A DNA stretch of 15,025 nt from an uncultured Porphyromonadaceae bacterium (lineage in GTDB: Bacteria; Bacteroidota; Bacteroidia; Bacteroidales; Muribaculaceae): positions 1 through 15,025 of the forward strand of contig UREH01000042.1 in assembly GCA_900546835.1 (NCBI GenBank), given 5' to 3'. Under the pieces are notes generated by a model. The model saw only the letters and a list, made by a program, of their open reading frames with translations. It was not told the DNA's origin and ran no database searches. A program made the position numbers and the translations under genes. This document shows positions 6,335 through 14,711 of the stretch, in pieces. How positions within the stretch are numbered: position 1 is the first letter of the stretch; each line of letters starts with the position of its first letter.

Positions 6335-6575
6335 TCCGGAATCCGATGCCAGTGGAGCTGTGAATAAGCAACCTGTCGAAATGATTTTAATATTTCCGGG
6401 AGGAAAATTTTCAGGAGATTTTTCTCGATGAAGAAGGAGTGTAGATGTCTACACGACTGATGAAGAGAGGAAAAGATACGGAAATCTTACCGCGGGAATG
6501 TTGAAATAATTGGATCAGGATAATATAAAATATTTTTAAACAGTTACTTAATATCCTTACATTTCATCTGCATAC
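6335..6575. promoter_or_regulatory. Leader of the cation-transporter pair with a 16-bp dyad
   Basis: This gap is more AT-rich than its neighbours. It carries a perfect dyad, GTGTAGA-TG-TCTACAC (6439-6454), flanked by direct repeats GATGAAGA at 6427-6434 and 6459-6466. It also has the palindrome GAAAATTTTC (6403-6412). A near -7 match, TACATTTC (6558-6565, seven of eight to TAnnTTTG), lies 10 bases before the ATPase start, but no -33 box was found. The dyad is a candidate operator. I could not match it to a named regulator, nor find a known metal riboswitch. Confidence 0.5.
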
Positions 6576-9287
6576 ATGACCGCAACGTCTCCCAAGGCTG
6601 CCGGAGGGAATGCCTATCCGGGGCTTACTGATATCGAGGTGGCCGAAAGCCGACGCCTCAATGGCTCCAACGTTCTTACCCCTGCCGAACCGGTGCCCTG
6701 GTACCGTCAGTTTCTCGCCAAATTCCGCGATCCGCTGATTATAATTCTGCTCGTGGCCGGGCTTCTGTCGGTATGCATATCGCTTTACGAGTATTTCTCG
6801 CTTGAGCAGGGGCCGACGGTGTTTTTCGAGCCCGTAGGCATATTCATCGCCATACTCCTTGCCACAGGGCTTGGTTTCTACTTCGAATGGCGCGCCAACA
6901 AGGAATTCGCCATCCTGAATCAGGTGAATGACGACGAGCCGGTGCAGGTGATGCGCAACGGTAATCCTACCTCAGTCCCGCGGCGCGATGTGGTGGTAGG
7001 CGATATACTCCTGCTCAATACCGGCCAGGAAATACCGGCCGACTCACGGCTGCTTGAGTCCATGATGCTCAGCGTAGATGAATCCACCCTTACGGGCGAG
7101 CCCATCGCGCGCAAGAGCGCCGATCCGGAGCAGCAGGACCCGGAAGCGACCTTCCCCACCGACGTGGTGCTACGTGGCACGCGGGTGATGGAGGGGCATG
7201 GTGTGGCACGCGTAACTGCCGTAGGCGACGATACCGAGAACGGCAAGGTTTTCGAGGCGACGCGCATCGACGATTCGGTCCGCACTCCGCTCACCGAGCA
7301 GCTCGACCGGCTCGGGCGCCTTATAGCCCGCATGAGCTATATCGTTGGCGCGGCCGTGGTAATCGGCCGTGTCATCATGTATCTTCATATGAATCCGGCC
7401 TTCGAGCTGGTCCCCTTCCTCACATATCTGCTCCAGACGCTTATGATTGCTGTCACGCTTGTAGTGGTGAGCGTGCCCGAAGGGCTTCCGATGGCTGTCA
7501 CGCTCTCGCTCGCCTACAGCATGCGCCGGATGCTGCGCACCAACAATCTCGTTCGCAAACTCCACGCCTGCGAGACGATGGGAGCGACCACCGTGATATG
7601 CACCGACAAGACCGGCACACTCACGCAGAACCGCATGCAGGTCTACAGCTTCGATTTCTACGGGCTGCCGTCGGACGGACTCCGTTCCGACACCGCTCTC
7701 GCCCGCTTGATTGCCCAGGGGATAGCCGTCAACTCCACGGCACGTCTCGACCGTAGCGGCGAGGGATTACCTTCCGTACTCGGCAATCCTACCGAGGGTG
7801 CTCTGCTTCTCTGGCTCGATGCCAACGGAATTGACTATGAAAGTCTGCGAGGGAGGTTTACGCCTGTCGACGAACTTCCGTTCACCACCGAGCGCAAATT
7901 CATGGCGACGGTGGTTGCCGACGGGGAGCGGAGACTGCTCTTTGTGAAGGGAGCACCCGAAATCGTCTATGGGCTCTGCTCACTTTATCCGGAAGGCGCC
8001 ACGCGAGCCAGCGTCGACGCCCGGCTGGCGGAATATCAGGCCATGGCCATGCGTACACTCGGTTTTGCCTATGCGGAGCTCGCTTCGGGTATCGACCCGA
8101 TTGTCGACGGTCAGCTACAGCCTGCCGGACTTGAATTTCTCGGATTCGTTGCAATTTCCGATCCCGTTCGCGCCGATGTGCCCGATGCAATCCGCGAGGT
8201 GACCGACGCTGGTATAGCCGTGAAAATCGTAACCGGAGATACTCCAGGCACTGCCCGTGAAATCGGCCGTCAGATCGGCCTCTGGCTCCCCTCCGACGGC
8301 GACCGCAATATAATCACCGGGCCGGAATTCGGCGCGCTATCCGACGATGAGCTGCTTGACCGCGTTATGGACTTGAAAATTATTGCCCGCGCCCGCCCGA
8401 TGGACAAGAAGCGCCTTGTCGAGGCTCTTCAGCGGAAGGGGCAGGTGGTTGCCGTTACCGGCGACGGCACCAACGACGCTCCGGCCCTCAAGGCCGCCCA
8501 TGTCGGCCTGTCGATGGGCGACGGTACTTCTGTGGCAAAGGAAGCGAGCGACATTACCATAGTCGACAATTCGTTTGCCTCGATAGGCCGCGCCGTGATG
8601 TGGGGCCGGTCGCTCTACCGCAATATCCAGCGCTTCATTATGTTCCAGATGACGGTCAACCTGGCCGCCTGTATGATTGTGCTCGCAGGCGCGTTTATGG
8701 GGACGGAGTCGCCGCTCACCGTCACCCAGATGCTTTGGGTGAATCTCATCATGGATACTTTCGCGGCCATGGCGCTTGCGTCGCTCCCGCCGTCGTCGAG
8801 CGTGATGTCCGACCGGCCGCGTAGCCGCACGGCGTTTATAATCACACGTTCCATGTGGCGCAACATTATAGCCTCCGGATTGATTTTCTTCGGGATAATG
8901 TTCTACCTGGTGTATGCGTTCGAACATGCCGATATCTCGTCGCTTCCACAGCTTTTGCATGAACATCTTGGTAGCCGTTCGGGTCTTACGGCCTATGAAC
9001 TCAGCCTTACCTTCACGATTTTCGTGATGCTTCAGTTCTGGAATATGTTTAACGCACGCGCCTACGCTTCGCATGGGAGTGGACTGAGTCTGACCCACTG
9101 CGGCGAGTTCCTGCTCATTGCAGGTGTGATTCTTGTCGTGCAGATTCTTATCGTGGAGTTGGGAGGCCGGTTCTTCACCGTGACCCCGCTTCGCCTCTCC
9201 GACTGGGCTATAATTCTGCTTGGCACCTCGTTTGTGCTGTGGATCGGGGAGGGCATACGTTTTATCCGCAACCGTCGGGTGCGATAA
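6576..9287 (+). CDS. PMCA-type (IIB) calcium-translocating P-type ATPase
   Basis: A 903-residue inner-membrane cation pump. The order is: N-terminal cation-ATPase segment (about 15-75), two membrane helices (about 53-105), actuator domain with Thr-Gly-Glu-Pro at 173-176 (the usual motif is TGES; the catalytic Glu is kept), two helices with Pro-Glu-Gly-Leu-Pro at 301-305 in M4, the phosphorylation motif Asp-Lys-Thr-Gly-Thr-Leu-Thr (D344), Lys-Gly-Ala-Pro-Glu (458-462), Thr-Gly-Asp-Gly-Thr-Asn-Asp (628-634) and C-terminal membrane helices. E302 with N723 and D727 (Trp-Val-Asn-Leu-Ile-Met-Asp in M6) matches the single calcium site of type IIB pumps. The M5 glutamate of the second SERCA site is not seen. 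Calcium export is the best guess, with Mn possible. A ZIP gene follows after 18 bases. Confidence 0.9.
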   Translation: MTATSPKAAGGNAYPGLTDIEVAESRRLNGSNVLTPAEPVPWYRQFLAKFRDPLIIILLVAGLLSVCISLYEYFSLEQGPTVFFEPVGIFIAILLATGLGFYFEWRANKEFAILNQVNDDEPVQVMRNGNPTSVPRRDVVVGDILLLNTGQEIPADSRLLESMMLSVDESTLTGEPIARKSADPEQQDPEATFPTDVVLRGTRVMEGHGVARVTAVGDDTENGKVFEATRIDDSVRTPLTEQLDRLGRLIARMSYIVGAAVVIGRVIMYLHMNPAFELVPFLTYLLQTLMIAVTLVVVSVPEGLPMAVTLSLAYSMRRMLRTNNLVRKLHACETMGATTVICTDKTGTLTQNRMQVYSFDFYGLPSDGLRSDTALARLIAQGIAVNSTARLDRSGEGLPSVLGNPTEGALLLWLDANGIDYESLRGRFTPVDELPFTTERKFMATVVADGERRLLFVKGAPEIVYGLCSLYPEGATRASVDARLAEYQAMAMRTLGFAYAELASGIDPIVDGQLQPAGLEFLGFVAISDPVRADVPDAIREVTDAGIAVKIVTGDTPGTAREIGRQIGLWLPSDGDRNIITGPEFGALSDDELLDRVMDLKIIARARPMDKKRLVEALQRKGQVVAVTGDGTNDAPALKAAHVGLSMGDGTSVAKEASDITIVDNSFASIGRAVMWGRSLYRNIQRFIMFQMTVNLAACMIVLAGAFMGTESPLTVTQMLWVNLIMDTFAAMALASLPPSSSVMSDRPRSRTAFIITRSMWRNIIASGLIFFGIMFYLVYAFEHADISSLPQLLHEHLGSRSGLTAYELSLTFTIFVMLQFWNMFNARAYASHGSGLSLTHCGEFLLIAGVILVVQILIVELGGRFFTVTPLRLSDWAIILLGTSFVLWIGEGIRFIRNRRVR

Positions 9288-9305
9288 TTAAAATCTCTAC
9301 AAATC

Positions 9306-10076
9306 ATGAATATCTGGCAGCATGTACTCCTCAGTGCGTCCGGCCTGGCGGCCGCTTCGCTGGTCGGCTCGGTAATCGGTCTGGCCGTTAAGCGGATTCC
9401 GCACAAATGGAACGACATCTTCATGGGTTTCTGCGCCGGCACGATGCTTGCGGCGGCAATCGTCGGGTTGCTGCTTCCGGCAATTGGCCAATGTGGATTC
9501 TCCGACTGGTGGCAGGTTGTTGTCGGCGTGGCTGCGGGGGTGGCTCTTATCGGTACACTCGACCGCCTCACACCCCATCTTCATCGCCTTACCGGTCTCG
9601 ACAGTGAGCGCCACAGCGCCGATGCCACGACTCATCGCGTACTGCTTTTTGTGGTTGCAATAGCTATCCACAAGCTTCCCGAGGGGATGGCTACCGGTAT
9701 TGTCTTCGACGAGTCGAATCTCTCGGGCGCGTATTCGGTCGCCGTTTCCATCGCGTTGCAGAATATTCCGGAAGGGATGGTTGTGGTGACGCCTCTTCTG
9801 ATGATTGGTGTCGGATGGCTACGCGCCTGCGGCATCTCCATCGTAGTCGCTCTGCTGGAGATGGCCGGTGTGATACTTGGATTCGTGTTGGGAGGCCTGT
9901 CGGGGATGTTTCTGCCCGGACTGCTCGGCATGGCAGGCGGTGCGATGCTCTATGTCATCTCCGACGAAATGATACCCGAGACGCATGCTCATGGATTCCA
10001 GAAACCGGCTACATATGCGCTTGTGGCCGGAGTTACGGCCATGCTGTTTATCGACACACTCACGCAGTCGCTCTGA
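9306..10076 (+). CDS. ZIP family divalent metal transporter
   Basis: This 256-residue membrane protein has about eight hydrophobic spans and the two ZIP metal-site motifs: His-Lys-Leu-Pro-Glu-Gly (122-127) and Gln-Asn-Ile-Pro-Glu-Gly (152-157). In ZupT-like members the second motif usually starts with His, so the Gln at 152 slightly changes the binuclear metal site. A His-bearing loop (90-110) and Asp-Glu-Met-Ile-Pro-Glu-Thr-His-Ala-His (220-229) are further possible ligands. ZIP proteins take metals (Zn, Fe, Mn and others) into the cytoplasm; the substrate here is not decided. It shares a transcript with the P-type ATPase (18-base gap), which suggests a shared role in cation homeostasis. It converges on the glycosyltransferase gene with a 22-base gap and no obvious terminator. 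Confidence 0.9.
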   Translation: MNIWQHVLLSASGLAAASLVGSVIGLAVKRIPHKWNDIFMGFCAGTMLAAAIVGLLLPAIGQCGFSDWWQVVVGVAAGVALIGTLDRLTPHLHRLTGLDSERHSADATTHRVLLFVVAIAIHKLPEGMATGIVFDESNLSGAYSVAVSIALQNIPEGMVVVTPLLMIGVGWLRACGISIVVALLEMAGVILGFVLGGLSGMFLPGLLGMAGGAMLYVISDEMIPETHAHGFQKPATYALVAGVTAMLFIDTLTQSL

Positions 10077-10098
10077 GGCCGGGGCGCGCTCCCTCCGT

Positions 10099-11109
10099 TC
10101 AGCGGTGGTGGCGCAGGCGGTCGTAGGTGCGTATTCCGCGCAGGTAGTAGTCGATGAGCAGGTCCGGCGGACAATTTGCTTCAAGCAGGTCGGTGTCGGG
10201 GTGGAAGATGTAGCGGCGGCGCATCCGGGCGAAATCGCGGTGCGCGCGCCATATTGCTGCGGCGTTGGCCCAGTCGAATGTGGCCGCGGATTTCAGCCAT
10301 GCCAGAGTGTCGAGCAGCCGTCGCCGCATAAGAACGGGTTTCACCCTGTGGACCGGCAGGTTTTTATGGAGCAGCAACAGGTTATTGCGAAAATTCAGAT
10401 AGGTTTTCCGCGGATTGGAGGCCGGAAGGGAACCACCCCCCAGATGATATACTTTGCTCTGTGGAATCACCATTACCCGGTAGCCTGCCAGATGGATGCG
10501 CCAGCAGAGGTCAATCTCCTCCATATGGGCGAAGAAATCCTCGTCGAGCCCTCCTACCTTCAGGTAGAGGTCGGTGCGTACCATCAATGCAGCTCCCGTG
10601 GCCCAGAATATGTTTATCGGGTCGTCGTATTGCCCGTGGTCGGTCTCCACGGCCGAGAAGAGGCGCCCGCGGCAGTATGGGTAGCCGTTGCGGTCCAGAA
10701 AGCCTCCGGCCGCGCCTGCATATTCAAATTTTTCCTTGTCGGTGTATGCAAGTATCTTGGGCTGGCAGGCTCCGATTTTAGGATCGGCTTTCATGGCTCC
10801 GGAAAGTGCATCGAGCCATCCCGGAGGAGTCTCGACGTCGCTGTTGAGCAGCACCGCGAGCTCGAAACGTCCGGCTACGGCGGCTACCGCACGGTTATAT
10901 CCTCCGGCAAATCCATAGTTTTCGGGAAAAGCGAGTACCTCTACCGATGGAAACCGCTCGGCCAGCAGCTTCAATGAGCCGTCGTCAGAGCCGTTGTCGG
11001 CCACAATTAAGTGGCCCAGCGACGGGTCGGTATTGGCCACTACTGAGGGAAGGAATTCACGGAGCAGTTTCTCTCCGTTCCAGTTGAGGATGATTACGGC
11101 TGCCTTCAA
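10099..11109 (-). CDS. Family 2 glycosyltransferase
   Basis: The 336-residue protein is a GT-A fold, family 2 glycosyltransferase of the rhamnosyltransferase-like type. It has the nucleotide-binding start Val-Ile-Ile-Leu-Asn-Trp-Asn-Gly (5-12), Asp-Asn-Gly-Ser-Asp-Asp-Gly (38-44), the metal-binding Asn-Ser-Asp (89-91) and a Gly-Gly-Leu-Asp-Glu-Asp-Phe-Phe (186-193) stretch leading to Glu-Glu-Ile-Asp (197-200). The start is TTG (11107-11109): no ATG or GTG lies in frame between the upstream stop at 11143-11145 and this codon, and the first strand of the fold begins right after it. The C-terminal ~90 residues are basic. It lies 22 bases after the acyltransferase, so a role in lipopolysaccharide or other surface glycans is likely; donor and acceptor are unknown. 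Confidence 0.9.
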   Translation of the reverse strand: MKAAVIILNWNGEKLLREFLPSVVANTDPSLGHLIVADNGSDDGSLKLLAERFPSVEVLAFPENYGFAGGYNRAVAAVAGRFELAVLLNSDVETPPGWLDALSGAMKADPKIGACQPKILAYTDKEKFEYAGAAGGFLDRNGYPYCRGRLFSAVETDHGQYDDPINIFWATGAALMVRTDLYLKVGGLDEDFFAHMEEIDLCWRIHLAGYRVMVIPQSKVYHLGGGSLPASNPRKTYLNFRNNLLLLHKNLPVHRVKPVLMRRRLLDTLAWLKSAATFDWANAAAIWRAHRDFARMRRRYIFHPDTDLLEANCPPDLLIDYYLRGIRTYDRLRHHR

Positions 11110-11131
11110 TGCTGTCGGATGGTTTCGTGGG

Positions 11132-12061
11132 TTATTTGGTGATTACGGGCGTATGCACTGCGTCGACCGGGTGTTTCCATCGGTTGTGGGTCCATAACCA
11201 TATAGCCGGCTGCCGGCAGATGGTCTGCTCGAGCAGCGAGGCGTAGCGGTGGGTTATGGCGTCGGGCGGCAGCTTCGTCGGAGCGTCGGTTATCAGACGG
11301 ATGTCGATATGGTAATGGCCGCGCGAGGGTTTCTGCATGTCCCAGTATACCACGGCTGCATCCATGCGCCTGGCTACCGTTTCAGTGCCGGTTATCATTG
11401 CCGTGGGATGGTTGAGGAAGCAGGTTATGTAGCCGGCGTCGCCATGGCTCGGCTTCTGGTCGCTCATGAAGCCGGTCACGGTGGGCATACCGCGGCGCCG
11501 GTATCGCATCAGGTCGAGAAATGCCATGTTTTTCGCCAGCGACACGGATCCGAAACGCGAGCGCAGACGCAGCATCAGCGCGTCCATGCGGCGGTTCCGC
11601 AGGGGGCGGTAGATCTGACAGAATTCAGCGTCGACGCCAGGGCGCACGTCGGACCACAGAGTAATCGACGGCGCCCATTCCCAGTTGCCCGTATGCGAGA
11701 AGTAGCATACTACCGGGCGCCCCTGCCGCAGGTACCCGTCTATGATGTCGACTCCGCTGAATGTCATGCGGCGGCGCATTTCGGCGTCGCTCACGTGGAG
11801 CTGCTTGATTGTCTCGAATATATAGTCGGCGAAATTTCGGTAGAAGCGGCGCCGTATGGCGTGAAGCTCATGTCTGCTTTTGTCGGGAAAGCTCGTGGCG
11901 AGATTGCGGTCTACCAGGCGGCGGCGGTAGCGCACTATGAAGTACAGCAGTGCGAATGTGGCGTCGCTCAGCACATAAAGCACCGGTAGCGGTAGCCTCG
12001 CCAGGGCATTCATAAACCCTGTGAGCAGTCGGAACGATATGTCGGCCGCCCGTTCTTTCAT
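11132..12061 (-). CDS. LpxL/HtrB-like lipid A acyltransferase
   Basis: A 309-residue member of the lysophospholipid acyltransferase family of the LpxL/LpxM type, which adds secondary acyl chains to lipid A at the inner membrane. The catalytic His-X4-Glu motif is seen as His-Thr-Gly-Asn-Trp-Glu (H123, E128). A hydrophobic N-terminal span (about 10-45) fits membrane anchoring. The frame stays open upstream to 12472, but that part overlaps mtaB and reads as Arg/Gly-rich shadow sequence. ATG 12061 gives a normal family length and overlaps the mtaB stop by four bases (ATGA), suggesting coupled translation. Exact acceptor and chain length are not visible, so I give no symbol. Confidence 0.9.
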   Translation of the reverse strand: MKERAADISFRLLTGFMNALARLPLPVLYVLSDATFALLYFIVRYRRRLVDRNLATSFPDKSRHELHAIRRRFYRNFADYIFETIKQLHVSDAEMRRRMTFSGVDIIDGYLRQGRPVVCYFSHTGNWEWAPSITLWSDVRPGVDAEFCQIYRPLRNRRMDALMLRLRSRFGSVSLAKNMAFLDLMRYRRRGMPTVTGFMSDQKPSHGDAGYITCFLNHPTAMITGTETVARRMDAAVVYWDMQKPSRGHYHIDIRLITDAPTKLPPDAITHRYASLLEQTICRQPAIWLWTHNRWKHPVDAVHTPVITK

Positions 12062-13428
12062 ATTTCCAGGGTGGCTTTGAAAGTTATGTCGCCCGTATCG
12101 TCCTTTATGGTTTCGAGAAGCCTTACGGGCACTATCCTGTTGTCCATCCACTCGGGGGCGTCGACCGAAACCTTCAGATAATTGTCGGTGAACCCACACA
12201 TGGGCTCTCCCGGGCGACTGTGTTCGAGAAGCACCCGACGCACCGTGCCTGTGTATCGGCGAGCGAACTCCTCCATTTTGTGCTCCGACACGCGCATCAT
12301 CTCGCCCACGCGGCGGTGTTTTTCCTCGCGGCTCACGCTGTGGGCTATTTCCAGCGCCTTTGTGCCCGGTCGCTCGGAGTAGGGAAAGATATGTAGCCGC
12401 GTAATGGGCAGCGACTCCACGAACTCCCGCGAGCGCTCGAACTCCTCCCGGGTCTCGCCGCGCGCTCCGCATATCAGGTCCACGCCGATGAACGCGTCGG
12501 GCATCAAGGCGCGTATACGCTCTATTTTGTGGCGGAAGAGCGTGGTGTCATAATGGCGGTGCATCAGGCGGAGCACCTCGTCGCTGCCGCTCTGCAGGGG
12601 GATGTGGAAGTGGGGCATGAAGCGGACCGACGAGGCGCAGAATTCGATTATCTCGTCGGTTAGCAGATTAGGCTCTATCGAAGATATGCGGTATCGGTCT
12701 ATCCCCTCCACGGCATCGAGACGGCGCAGAAGGTCGAGAAGCGTCGGGCGAGGCTCGCCGGGTGCGGGGGCGATTTCACCGTCGGCGTCGGCGGTTCGCC
12801 GGCCGAAGTCGCCTATGTTCACGCCGGTGATTACAATCTCCCGGGCTCCCTCGCGTGCGGCCTGCTCGGCCTGGGCAACGAGAGAATCGATTGTGCCGCT
12901 GCGCGAGCGTCCGCGCGCGGCGGGAATGGTGCAGTAGGTACACCAGTAGTCGCAGCCGTCCTGCACCTTCAGAAAGCAGCGTGTGCGGTCGCCGCGCGCA
13001 CACGAGGGTGTGAACCCGCGCAGCTGCTGCGTCGGCACTACCTCCACGTGCTCGCGGTGTTCGGCCGCCCATTGCTCGATGAATTCGGCGAGGCGCCCCT
13101 TGCGGTCGTTGCCTGCCACTATTTCCACCCCTGCGATCGCAGCCACTTCGGCTGGTTTGAGCTGGGCGTAGCAGCCTGTTACCACGATGGTGGCCTGCGG
13201 CCAGCGGCGATGGAACGAGCGGATGGTCTGACGGCATTTTTTGTCGGCTTCCTCGGTAACGCTGCATGTGTTTACCACAATCACGTCAGGGCGTTCGCCC
13301 GCGCCGGCGCGCACCACTCCCTTTTCGGCGAGCATGCGTGCCACCGTCGAGGTCTCGGCGAAGTTGAGCTTGCACCCGAAGGTGTGGTACATCGCCTTCA
13401 TCGTTCCGAACGTGGTGTTGTCAATCAT
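12058..13428 (-). CDS. mtaB: tRNA t6A37 methylthiotransferase MtaB
   Basis: MtaB is a radical-SAM enzyme that converts t6A at position 37 of tRNAs to ms2t6A, steadying codon reading. In 456 residues it shows the three N-terminal cluster cysteines (C19 in Phe-Gly-Cys-Lys-Leu-Asn, C55 in Asn-Thr-Cys-Ser-Val-Thr, C86 in Gly-Cys-Tyr-Ala-Gln), the radical-SAM motif C159-x3-C163-x2-C166, and a C-terminal TRAM-like segment. Phe-Gly-Cys-Lys-Leu-Asn and Gly-Val-Asn-Ile-Gly-Asp favour MtaB over MiaB or RimO. A Pro/Ala/Gly-rich stretch near 213-230 looks like a small insertion. ATG 13428 is preferred; Met10 and Met13 are possible later starts. It follows serB after 23 bases. Confidence 0.94.
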   Translation of the reverse strand: MIDNTTFGTMKAMYHTFGCKLNFAETSTVARMLAEKGVVRAGAGERPDVIVVNTCSVTEEADKKCRQTIRSFHRRWPQATIVVTGCYAQLKPAEVAAIAGVEIVAGNDRKGRLAEFIEQWAAEHREHVEVVPTQQLRGFTPSCARGDRTRCFLKVQDGCDYWCTYCTIPAARGRSRSGTIDSLVAQAEQAAREGAREIVITGVNIGDFGRRTADADGEIAPAPGEPRPTLLDLLRRLDAVEGIDRYRISSIEPNLLTDEIIEFCASSVRFMPHFHIPLQSGSDEVLRLMHRHYDTTLFRHKIERIRALMPDAFIGVDLICGARGETREEFERSREFVESLPITRLHIFPYSERPGTKALEIAHSVSREEKHRRVGEMMRVSEHKMEEFARRYTGTVRRVLLEHSRPGEPMCGFTDNYLKVSVDAPEWMDNRIVPVRLLETIKDDTGDITFKATLEI

Positions 13429-13451
13429 CGTGGTGGAGTGCGGTATATGGT

Positions 13452-14681
13452 TCAGTTTATGTACGAGTCCTTGAATCCCAGGAAGTAGAGCACACCGTCG
13501 ATGCCGATTGTGGAGATACTCTGGCGTGCTGTCTGCTTCACTTTCGGTTTGGCGTGGAAGGCTATTCCCAGACCGGCGGCAGAAAGCATGGGCAGGTCGT
13601 TGGCGCCGTCGCCCACGGCGATGGTCTGGGCTATGTTCACGTTCTCCACCTGGGCTATGAGGCGCAGCAGTTCGGCTTTGCGCTTGCCGTCGACCACATC
13701 TCCCACGTAGCGGCCCGTAAGCCGTCCGTCAGCCACTTCGAGTTCATTGGCGTAGACGTAGTCGAATCCGAATTTCTGCTTGAGGTATTCGCCGAAGAAA
13801 GTGAATCCGCCCGAGAGGATGGCTGTTTTGAAGCCCGCACGTTTGAGCACGGTCATCATGCGGTCCACTCCCTCGGTAATCGGGAGGCTTTCGGCGATTT
13901 CCTGCATCACGCCTGCATCCAGCCCCTTGAGAAGGGCCACGCGTTCGCGGAAACTCTCCGTGAAGTCGATTTCTCCGCGCATGGCGCGCTCGGTGATGGC
14001 GGCCACCTGATCGCCCACGCCGGCGCGGGCGGCCAGCTGGTCGATGCATTCGGTCTGAATCAGAGTGGAGTCCATGTCGAAGCATATGAGTCGGCGGCAG
14101 CGTCGGTACATGGTGTCCTCCTGAAGCGAGATGTCGAAGCCCTCTTCGGCCGAGATGTGCACGAAGCGGCTCTGCATTTCGTCGCGGTCGGCGGGGGTGC
14201 CGCGCACGGAGAATTCGATACACGCCTTGGTGCGGGCATATGCCGTCAGGTCGAGCGGTTGGCGCCCGGTGAGGCGCTGTATGGAGTCGATGTTGAGTCC
14301 CTGACGGGCGATTTCGGCGCTCACCAGGGCTATGTGGCGCGCGGTGAGCCGTCGGCCCAGCAGTGTGATAATCCATCGGTTTTTGCCCTGACGGCCTACC
14401 CACGCTTCGTATTCCTCACGGGTAATGGGGTTGAAGCGAATTTTCACACCGAGGTCGTAGGCTTTGAAAAGCAGGTCCTTGAGCATATCGCCGCTTTCGG
14501 CCGAGGTGGTCTGCACGAGAATGCCAAGCGATAGCGAATGGTGAATGTCGGCCTGGCCGATGTCGAGAATCATGGCGTTGTGGCGCGCGAGGATTTCGGT
14601 CAGTGCGGCCGTTACGCCCGGGCGGTCGTGGCCCGATATGTTGAGAAGAATGAGTTCGAGATTGTCGGGAATCTGTGTCAT
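13452..14681 (-). CDS. serB: Phosphoserine phosphatase with N-terminal ACT domains
   Basis: SerB catalyses the last step of serine synthesis, phosphoserine to serine, in the cytoplasm. The 409-residue protein has two ACT-like regulatory segments (about 8-85 and 102-185) followed by a HAD phosphatase domain. Its motifs are Asp-Met-Asp-Ser-Thr-Leu (202-207, nucleophile D202 and acid/base D204), Ser-Gly-Gly (290-292), a lysine near 333-335 and Gly-Asp-Gly-Ala-Asn-Asp (357-362). The ACT segments suggest amino-acid feedback, by analogy to the family. It lies 30 bases after the LysM gene and 23 before mtaB, inside one minus-strand operon. Confidence 0.95.
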   Translation of the reverse strand: MTQIPDNLELILLNISGHDRPGVTAALTEILARHNAMILDIGQADIHHSLSLGILVQTTSAESGDMLKDLLFKAYDLGVKIRFNPITREEYEAWVGRQGKNRWIITLLGRRLTARHIALVSAEIARQGLNIDSIQRLTGRQPLDLTAYARTKACIEFSVRGTPADRDEMQSRFVHISAEEGFDISLQEDTMYRRCRRLICFDMDSTLIQTECIDQLAARAGVGDQVAAITERAMRGEIDFTESFRERVALLKGLDAGVMQEIAESLPITEGVDRMMTVLKRAGFKTAILSGGFTFFGEYLKQKFGFDYVYANELEVADGRLTGRYVGDVVDGKRKAELLRLIAQVENVNIAQTIAVGDGANDLPMLSAAGLGIAFHAKPKVKQTARQSISTIGIDGVLYFLGFKDSYIN

Positions 14682-14711
14682 CGGTAGGAGGGGGGAGCGG
14701 TTGCTCCGGGA

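Noticed and set aside
6456..6473. Hammerhead-ribozyme-like CTGATGA followed by GGAAA
   Set aside because: The bases between the two core motifs (AGAGAG) cannot form the required stem II hairpin, and no matching cleavage-site strand is evident.
10077..10098. Bidirectional terminator between the ZIP and GT2 genes
   Set aside because: Only a short GC-rich symmetric patch is present in the 22 bases, with no T-run on either strand.
12062..12472. 137-residue N-terminal extension of the acyltransferase
   Set aside because: It overlaps mtaB entirely and reads as Arg/Gly/Pro-rich shadow sequence; ATG 12061 gives the normal family length and an ATGA overlap.
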